Assembly (NCBI GenBank): GCA_036258195.1
Contig: DATAED010000158.1
Location: 1 to 11,700, forward strand
DNA: 11,700 bases
DNA from: JAKAIY01 sp036258195
GTDB lineage: Bacteria; Chloroflexota; Ktedonobacteria; Ktedonobacterales; JADMIN01
Reading direction: 5' to 3'
Part shown: piece by piece, positions 6,863 through 11,700 of the stretch
How the letters are laid out: each line of letters starts with the position of its first letter
How positions within the stretch are numbered: position 1 is the first letter of the stretch
The notes under the pieces: generated by a model
Database searches by the model: none
What the model was told of the DNA's origin: nothing
The model's input: only the letters and a program-made list of their open reading frames with translations
Made by a program: the position numbers and the translations under genes

Positions 6863-8030
6863 CGCGGCGCGCACGCCGATTGGTCGCGCTAACAAGGGCG
6901 CGCTCAAAGCCGTGCGCGCCGATGATCTGGGCGCGGTGGCCGTGCGCGGCGCGCTCTCGCGCATTCCCGCGTTCGACTACACCCAGATCGAGGATGTCAT
7001 CATCGGCTGCGCGTTCCCGGAGGCCGAGCAGGGGCTGAATGTCGCGCGCATCATCACCGGGCTGGTGGGCCTGCCAACCACTGCGGGCGCCGTGACGGTC
7101 AACCGCTTCTGCGCCAGCAGCCTGCAGGCCGTCAACATGGGCGCGCAGAGCATTATGCTGGGCCAGGGCGACATCTTCGTGGCGGGCGGCGTGGAGAACA
7201 TGTCGCGCGTGCCGATGGGCGGTTTCAACCCCAGCTTCAATCCCAAGCTCTACAACAATCCCAATGGCGTCGAGGCGTGCGGCCTGCCCGGCGAGATGAC
7301 GACCGCCTTTGGCGAGGCGTACATCCCGATGGGCATGACCGCCGAGAATCTGGCGAAGAAGTACAGCATCAGCCGCGAGGAGCAGGATCGCTTCGCGCTG
7401 CGCAGCCACAAGCTGGCCATCGCCGCGCAGGACGCTGGCATTCTGGCGCGTGAGATCGTTCCGGTCGATCTGCCCGACGGCACGCAGATGACGCTGGACG
7501 AAGGCCCGCGCCGCGATACCTCGCTGGAGCGACTGGCTTCGCTGGAGCCAGCCTTCCTCGCGGGCGGCAGCGTTACAGCGGGCAACAGCAGCCCGCTGAA
7601 TGACGGCGCCTCGTCGGTCATCCTGATGTCGGCGGAGAAGGCCCGCGAGCTGGGCGTCAGGCCGCGCGCGCGCATCCTGGCGATGGCAGTGGCGGGCGTT
7701 CCGCCTGAAATCATGGGCATCGGGCCGGTTCCCGCCGTGCAGAAGGCGCTCAAGCGCGCGGGTCTGCAGCTCAGCGACATTGACGTGATCGAGCTGAACG
7801 AAGCCTTCGCCGCGCAGTCGCTGGCCGTCGTCCGCGAGCTAGGCATCGACCTGGACAAGCTGAACCCGCACGGCGCGGCCATCGCGCTGGGGCATCCGCT
7901 GGGCTGCACGGGCGCGCGCATCGTCGGCGCGCTGGTCAACGATCTGGAGACGCTGGATAAGCGGCTGGGTATCGCCACACTGTGCGTCGGCGGCGGCCAG
8001 GGCGTCGCCACCATCATCGAGCGGCTGTAG
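6840..8030 (+). CDS. fadA: Acetyl-CoA acyltransferase (3-ketoacyl-CoA thiolase)
   Basis: A 396-residue type I thiolase, the last step of the spiral: 3-ketoacyl-CoA plus CoA gives acetyl-CoA and a shortened acyl-CoA. The nucleophilic cysteine is C91 in NRFCASSLQA, the NEAF motif is at 320-323, the catalytic histidine is H352 in GHPLGCTGAR, and the acid/base cysteine is C382 in LCVGGGQG. The usual NPxGGAIALGHP reads NPHGAAIALGHP here, one Gly to Ala change beside the active site. Full family length. The ATG at 6840 lies inside the DUF4442 gene (23-nt overlap) with a weak GAAAGAAG upstream, so expression probably depends on coupling with that gene. A degradative role is inferred from fadE and fadN on either side; acetoacetyl-CoA thiolase is the alternative, as sequence alone does not separate them well. 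Confidence 0.92.
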   Translation: MPEAVIVSAARTPIGRANKGALKAVRADDLGAVAVRGALSRIPAFDYTQIEDVIIGCAFPEAEQGLNVARIITGLVGLPTTAGAVTVNRFCASSLQAVNMGAQSIMLGQGDIFVAGGVENMSRVPMGGFNPSFNPKLYNNPNGVEACGLPGEMTTAFGEAYIPMGMTAENLAKKYSISREEQDRFALRSHKLAIAAQDAGILAREIVPVDLPDGTQMTLDEGPRRDTSLERLASLEPAFLAGGSVTAGNSSPLNDGASSVILMSAEKARELGVRPRARILAMAVAGVPPEIMGIGPVPAVQKALKRAGLQLSDIDVIELNEAFAAQSLAVVRELGIDLDKLNPHGAAIALGHPLGCTGARIVGALVNDLETLDKRLGIATLCVGGGQGVATIIERL

Positions 8031-8037
8031 GGAGTCG

Positions 8038-8127
8038 CCCCCTCCCCCAGCCCCTCCCCCGCTTCGCGAGAGAGGGAAGTTCCGAAGCCCCTCTCCTGCC
8101 GCGGCGGGGGAGGGGTTGGGGAGGGGG
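8038..8127. repeat. GC-rich inverted repeat between fadA and fadN (copy 3)
   Basis: The left arm (8038-8062, CCCCCTCCCCCAGCCCCT...) and right arm (8104-8127, ...AGGGGTTGGGGAGGGGG) pair over 24 positions with one extra C and one mismatch. The middle holds a GCTTCGCGAG mini-palindrome and a CCCCTCTCCTGCC stretch of the same family. It starts 7 nt after the fadA stop and ends 31 nt before the fadN start. The frame of fadN is open backwards through it, which would give a Pro/Arg-rich product with no likely function. Confidence 0.87.
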
Positions 8128-8158
8128 ATCCCAACGACATCGACAGGAACATCTGCAT

Positions 8159-10552
8159 ATGAGCTACACCATACAGCGCGCGGCGGTGGTCGGCGCGGGC
8201 ATCATGGGGGCGGGCATCGCGGCGCTGCTGGCCAGCGCGGGCATCCCCACGCTGCTGCTCGACATCGTCCCGCCAGACGCGCCCGACAGCGCCGACCCGG
8301 CAGTGCGCAATCGCTTCGCCCTCAGCGGCATTGACAAGGCGCTGAAAGCCAAGCCCGCCCCGGCCTTCTTCACCCCAAAGGCGGCCAAACTGGTGACGCC
8401 CGGCAACACCACCGACGACCTCGATAAGCTGGCCGGTGTGGACTGGATTATCGAGGCCATCGTCGAAGAGATCGGCGCCAAGCGCGACCTCTTCGTGCAC
8501 ATCGAGCGGGTGCGCAAGCCCGGAACTATCATCAGCTCCAATACGTCGGGGCTGCCCGCGAACATGCTGCTGGAGGGGCGCGGCGAGGACTTCCGCCGCC
8601 ACTTCCTCATCTCGCACTTCTTCAATCCCGTGCGCTTCATGAAGCTGCTGGAGCTGGTGGCTGGCCCCGACACCGATCCTGAGTTGATGCGCTTCATGGG
8701 CGAGTTCTGCTCGGCGAAGCTCGGCAAGGGCGTCGTCTACTGCAAAGATCGTCCCAGCTTCATCGGCAACCGCATCGGCAACTATGGCTTCGCGACAGTC
8801 ATCCGCCGCATGCTGGCCGAGGGCTACAAGATCGAAGAGGTGGACGCCATCTTCGGGACGCCGCTGGGCCGCCCGCGCTCCGCCGTCTTCCGCACGGGCG
8901 ATCTGGCGGGCGTGGATACGCTGCTGCATGTCGCCGACAGCCTCTACGAGAACCTGCCCGACGATCCCCAGCGCGACCTCTTCAAGCTGCCCGACTTCGT
9001 GCGCGAGATGGTGGCGCGCAAGTGGCTCGGCGACAAGACCGGTCAGGGCTTCTACAAGAAGACCAAAGGCGCCGAGGGCAAGACCGACATCCTCGTGCTC
9101 GATCCCGCGACGATGGACTATCGCCAGCAGGATTCCGTGCATTTCTCCTCGCTCGATAGCGTCAAGGGTAATCCCGACGCCGCCGAGCGCAGTCGCGCCG
9201 TGCTGAGCGGCTCCGACCGCGCCGCGACGCTGGCCTGGGAAGTGACCGCCGATACGCTGCTCTACACCGCGACCGTGGCGCAGGAGATCAGCGACGATAT
9301 CGTCAACATCGACAATGCGATGCGCTGGGGCTTCAACTGGGAGGCTGGCCCCTTCCAATCGTGGGATAGCCTGGGCGTGGCGGCGCTGATCAAGCGCATG
9401 GAGGCCGAGGGGCGCAGCATACCGCCGCTCGTGCGCGAGGTCGCGGAGAATGGCGTCGGCTCGTTCTACCACGACGGCAAATACTGGGATTGGAACAGCC
9501 ACAGCTATCAGCCGCTGCCAGAGAGCGCACGGCGCCCCAGCATGGTGCGGCTGCACGCGGCGGGCGCGCGGGTGGTCAAGGAGAATCGCGGCGCCTCGCT
9601 GATTGATCTGGGCGATGATGTGTTGGGCGTCGAGTTCCACACCAAGATGAACGCACTGGATGACGACATCGCGGCGCTGCTGGCGGCGGGCGTGGAGGAG
9701 GCCAAAGCCAACTGGCGCGCCATCGTCGTCACCAACGACGCGCCCGATTTCAGCGTCGGCGCGAATCTGGCGCAGGTGCTGATGGCCGCCCGCATGCGGC
9801 AGTTCCCGCTAATCGAGCGCGCCATCAACAACCTGCAGCAGGCCAACATGGCGCTGAAGTTCAGTCCCGTGCCGGTGGTGGTGGCGCCCGCTGGACGCGC
9901 GCTGGGCGGCGGCGCCGAGGTCGTGATGCACGGCCAGCATGTGCGCGCGGCGGCGGAGACATACATCGGTCTGGTCGAGGTCGGCGTCGGCGTGATTCCG
10001 GCGGGCGGCGGCTGCAAAGAGATGCTGCTGCGCTGGCAGACGCTGGCGCAGAAGGTGACGCACGAGGGTGGCCCATTCGCGCCCGCGCGCCACGCCTTCG
10101 AGATCGTAGCGGTGGCCACTGTCGCCACCAGCGCCGACGACGCCCGCACGTATGGCTTCCTGAAGAAGACCGACAGCGTCTCGCTGGATCGCGAGCGGCT
10201 GCTGGCCGACGCCAAGGCTGACGCGCTGGCGCTGGCGGCGGCCAAAGCGAGCGGCGAGTGGCAGCCGCCGGAGCCGGGGGTGATTCGTCCGGCAGGCGTG
10301 GGCGCGCGGCTGGCGATGGAGCAGCAGGTGGACAATCTGCGGCTGCTGGGCCGAGTCAGCGCACACGACGCGGTCGTCTCTGGCAAGCTGGCCTACGTGC
10401 TGACGGGCGGCGAGCATGCCCCCGTCGAGACGCTGAGCGAGCAGGACATCCTCGATCTGGAGCGCGAGGCGTTCCTGAGCCTGTGCGGCACGCCCGCCAC
10501 CCAGGCGCGCATGGAGCACACGCTCAAGACCGGCAAGCCCCTGCGCAACTGA
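8159..10552 (+). CDS. fadN: 3-hydroxyacyl-CoA dehydrogenase / enoyl-CoA hydratase, FadN type
   Basis: A 797-residue two-enzyme protein for the two middle steps of the spiral. The N-terminal NAD-binding Rossmann fold has VVGAGIMGAGIAALLASAG (10-28), SSNTSGLP (126-133) and SHFFNPVRFMKLLELV with catalytic H153. Dehydrogenase C-terminal domains follow at about 200-300, with DRPSFIGNRIG and TGQGFYKK, and at about 360-440 with RWGFNWEAGPFQSWD. The hydratase part occupies about 480-680, with the oxyanion-hole region PDFSVGANL, then GRALGGGAEVVMHG (E587) and YIGLVEVGVGVIPAGGG (E607), so both glutamates of a working hydratase are present. The dehydrogenase-first order and the length match Bacillus subtilis FadN (789 residues) and are the reverse of Escherichia coli FadB. 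The start is set by AGGAA 9 nt upstream of the ATG. It is the last gene before a strong terminator. Confidence 0.93.
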   Translation: MSYTIQRAAVVGAGIMGAGIAALLASAGIPTLLLDIVPPDAPDSADPAVRNRFALSGIDKALKAKPAPAFFTPKAAKLVTPGNTTDDLDKLAGVDWIIEAIVEEIGAKRDLFVHIERVRKPGTIISSNTSGLPANMLLEGRGEDFRRHFLISHFFNPVRFMKLLELVAGPDTDPELMRFMGEFCSAKLGKGVVYCKDRPSFIGNRIGNYGFATVIRRMLAEGYKIEEVDAIFGTPLGRPRSAVFRTGDLAGVDTLLHVADSLYENLPDDPQRDLFKLPDFVREMVARKWLGDKTGQGFYKKTKGAEGKTDILVLDPATMDYRQQDSVHFSSLDSVKGNPDAAERSRAVLSGSDRAATLAWEVTADTLLYTATVAQEISDDIVNIDNAMRWGFNWEAGPFQSWDSLGVAALIKRMEAEGRSIPPLVREVAENGVGSFYHDGKYWDWNSHSYQPLPESARRPSMVRLHAAGARVVKENRGASLIDLGDDVLGVEFHTKMNALDDDIAALLAAGVEEAKANWRAIVVTNDAPDFSVGANLAQVLMAARMRQFPLIERAINNLQQANMALKFSPVPVVVAPAGRALGGGAEVVMHGQHVRAAAETYIGLVEVGVGVIPAGGGCKEMLLRWQTLAQKVTHEGGPFAPARHAFEIVAVATVATSADDARTYGFLKKTDSVSLDRERLLADAKADALALAAAKASGEWQPPEPGVIRPAGVGARLAMEQQVDNLRLLGRVSAHDAVVSGKLAYVLTGGEHAPVETLSEQDILDLEREAFLSLCGTPATQARMEHTLKTGKPLRN

Positions 10553-10569
10553 TCGCAACTGATCGCAAC
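10544..10569 (+). repeat. 10-bp tandem repeat across the fadN stop codon
   Basis: The unit GCAACTGATC occurs two and a half times (10545-10569), with the TGA stop codon of fadN at 10550-10552 inside the first copy. It looks like replication slippage at the gene end. The second copy adds only non-coding sequence, so the protein is unaffected. Confidence 0.8.
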
Positions 10570-10598
10570 GAGCAGACGCCCCCGTGGGCGACGGATCG

Positions 10599-10642
10599 CG
10601 GCCCCTCTGCCTGGCGCCCGTCAGGTGGAGGGGCCGTTTTCT
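10599..10642 (+). terminator. Intrinsic terminator of the fad operon
   Basis: A perfect 9-bp stem, CGGCCCCTC (10599-10607) with GAGGGGCCG (10628-10636), continues through two G-T pairs into CCTG/CAGG (10610-10613, 10622-10625), closes an 8-nt loop and is followed by TTTTCT. It lies 46 nt after the fadN stop. It separates the fad run from the TMEM175-type gene. Confidence 0.88.
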
Positions 10643-10674
10643 GCCCATCTGTGGAGTATCGCCGCGTGCGCGCA

Positions 10675-10685
10675 GGCGATATAGT
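10675..10685 (+). promoter_or_regulatory. Candidate -10 region for the TMEM175-type gene
   Basis: TATAGT at 10680-10685 lies within GGCGATATAGT, after the terminator and 43 nt before the ATG at 10729. It shares GGCGATATA with the candidate upstream of fadD, at nearly the same distance from the start codon. No good -35 is visible. The similarity could reflect a shared promoter class or chance. Confidence 0.3.
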
Positions 10686-10728
10686 GTAGGCCAGCAGAAA
10701 GCGCGTGCGGGAATTGGAGCAACGAACG

Positions 10729-11481
10729 ATGTGGTATGGCGGGTTCGGGAGAAAGCGTGACGGCGAGGAGCATGGCGCCGAGCCTTCCGCCAGGCAGGAG
10801 CACAGGGAGACGGGACGGCTGGAGGCGCTGAGCGATGGCGTCTTCGCCATCGCCATGACGCTGCTCATCCTCAGCATCCCGATCCCGAACAGCGAGCTCC
10901 TGCAACTGCATCATGAGTCGTTGCAGACGGCGGTATTTAAGAACTACGCCTGGCTGCCGTTCGCCACCTATGTCATGAGCTTCGTGACGGTGCTGGTGAT
11001 GTGGATCAACCACCACTACCTCTTCCAGTTCCTCGGACGGGTGGATCGCGTCTTCGTGATCGCCAATGGCATGCTGCTGCTGCTGGTGGTCTTCGTCAAC
11101 TATCCGACGGCGCTGGTCGCCAACTTCATCGGCACCAGCAATGGTCAGTTTGCCGCCATCGCCTACAATGTGACCTTCGTGCTGGTCGCCATCGCCTACA
11201 ACGTGATGTGGTTGCGCATCGCCCTCCATCGGCGGCTGCTCGCCGCCGACGTGGACGACGCGGAGGTGGCGTCCTTCACTCGCCAGTACCTGCTGGGCGG
11301 CCCGCTCTATCTGCTGGCGCTGCTGTTGGCCTTCGTCAACCCGGAGGCGAGCATCGCGCTGGATGCGGCGCTGGCGATCTATTGGGCCTTCACCGGGCAC
11401 ATCATCCGCACGAAGCGCCGGCCAGAGCGCCATGCTGTGGATTCAGAGTTTGTGGGCCACACTCAGCGACCAGGAGATTAA
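10729..11481 (+). CDS. TMEM175/DUF1211 family membrane protein, putative potassium channel
   Basis: A 250-residue integral membrane protein. After a charged N-terminus (1-29) comes RLEALSDGVFAIAMTLLILS (30-49), the signature of the first transmembrane helix in the TMEM175/DUF1211 family (RxxxFSD, here with Leu for Phe). Further hydrophobic helices lie at about 75-95, 107-127, 143-163, 188-204 and 206-223, giving six in all, and WINHHYLFQF follows helix 2. Bacterial members form tetrameric potassium-permeable channels in the cytoplasmic membrane; selectivity and physiological role here are unknown. The ATG at 10729 has GGAG 9 nt upstream; a GTG at 10705 would add eight residues but has a poor ribosome binding site. 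It stands alone: the terminator lies before it, and a convergent gene ends 24 nt after its stop. No functional link to the fad genes is apparent. Confidence 0.88.
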   Translation: MWYGGFGRKRDGEEHGAEPSARQEHRETGRLEALSDGVFAIAMTLLILSIPIPNSELLQLHHESLQTAVFKNYAWLPFATYVMSFVTVLVMWINHHYLFQFLGRVDRVFVIANGMLLLLVVFVNYPTALVANFIGTSNGQFAAIAYNVTFVLVAIAYNVMWLRIALHRRLLAADVDDAEVASFTRQYLLGGPLYLLALLLAFVNPEASIALDAALAIYWAFTGHIIRTKRRPERHAVDSEFVGHTQRPGD

Positions 11482-11505
11482 CGCTCAGGCAATTGGAGGA
11501 GCGGC

Positions 11506-11700
11506 TCACTGTGTCGCGGTCAATTGGCTGGCAATATAGGTTGCAATGCCCTTCTTGGTAAGCGCCTTGGGCTTGCTACCAGGGTATCGCTCTTGTACGA
11601 GTGGAAGCGCTTCCTTGAGCTTGGCGAGCGAATACCGTTCGAGCGCCTGCTGAAGCTGATGGTTGCCATAAAGGATTTGGAGCGCCCAAGGATTAGGCGG
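11506..11700 (-). CDS. Partial gene, C-terminus of an unrecognised protein
   Basis: On the minus strand a frame enters at the right edge with no stop, runs 64 codons and ends at TGA (11508-11506). It reads PPNPWALQILYGNHQLQQAL, then ERYSLAKLKEALPLVQERYP, then GSKPKALTKKGIATYIASQL and TATQ. The composition looks like real coding sequence (amphipathic, mixed Lys/Gln/Tyr, few Arg), unlike the Arg/Ala-rich shadow frames elsewhere in the window, and its GC is lower than that of the neighbours. The pattern of two short helices, SLAKLKEAL and then a TKKGIATYI helix, resembles SAP or Rho-N-like nucleic-acid-binding motifs. That is inference from spacing only. I do not recognise the protein; most of it is outside the window. 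Confidence 0.6.
   Translation of the reverse strand, partial: PPNPWALQILYGNHQLQQALERYSLAKLKEALPLVQERYPGSKPKALTKKGIATYIASQLTATQ

Noticed and set aside
3744..8127. CRISPR array or transposon reading of the C-rich/G-rich repeats
   Set aside because: Only three diverged copies are present, kilobases apart and separated by genes. There are no regular spacers, no transposase and no cas genes. They are intergenic palindromes.
7982..8158. N-terminal extension of fadN by 59 codons
   Set aside because: It runs through the end of fadA and the GC-rich palindrome and gives an Arg/Pro-rich stretch. The start at 8159 places the Rossmann glycines at residues 12-17 as in the family.
7250..9640. Very long antisense open frame (796 codons, minus strand) across fadA and fadN
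   Set aside because: It runs opposite two well-supported enzymes, crosses the copy 3 palindrome, and its translation is His/Arg/Ala/Gly-rich low-complexity sequence. Long antisense frames are expected in high-GC genes with biased third positions.
11482..11505. Bidirectional terminator between the convergent gene ends
   Set aside because: The 24-nt gap has no stem-loop with a T-run on either strand.

Overview
This is a GC-rich bacterial window with tightly packed, mostly co-directional genes. Its core is a complete set of enzymes for fatty-acid beta-oxidation. The gene types (an Xre regulator with a MmyB-like ligand domain, Bacillus-type FadN/FadA/FadE homologues) and the C-rich/G-rich palindromes (CCTCACCCCC...GGGGGTGAGG) between genes fit a Chloroflexota bacterium such as Ktedonobacteria. 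That placement is inference; no taxonomic marker gene is present.

Left part (1-1733, minus strand): a HAD-family phosphatase, then an Xre/MmyB-type regulator whose start lies 4 nt after the phosphatase stop, then after 62 nt the first 17 codons of a probable small HicA-like protein that runs off the edge. A divergent intergenic region (1734-1911) carries candidate promoters for both directions.

Centre (1912-10552, plus strand): fadD (acyl-CoA synthetase), fadE (VLCAD-type acyl-CoA dehydrogenase), two small hot-dog thioesterase-like proteins, fadA (thiolase) and fadN (3-hydroxyacyl-CoA dehydrogenase joined to enoyl-CoA hydratase). Together these activate a fatty acid and carry out all four steps of the beta-oxidation spiral. 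The thioesterases could release CoA when acyl-CoAs accumulate. The content matches the fadN-fadA-fadE operon of Bacillus subtilis in the opposite order, with fadD and two thioesterases added. No electron-transfer flavoprotein gene is present, so the electron acceptor of FadE is encoded elsewhere. Three of the gaps (fadD|fadE, fadE|thioesterase, fadA|fadN) each hold a long GC-rich inverted repeat starting 7-8 nt after the stop codon. The compact fadE-distal genes (thioesterase, DUF4442, fadA) have none between them. The run ends at a strong intrinsic terminator (10599-10642).

Right part (10729-11700): a TMEM175/DUF1211-type membrane protein with its own candidate promoter, then a convergent partial gene with lower GC, entering from the right edge. 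It encodes an unrecognised protein whose C-terminus resembles a SAP/Rho-N-like helical motif.

Most of the window is conventional metabolism. The least ordinary items are the stop-codon-adjacent palindromes, the tandem thioesterases inside the operon, and the two truncated edge genes. I did not find convincing evidence of a new defence or mobile system.
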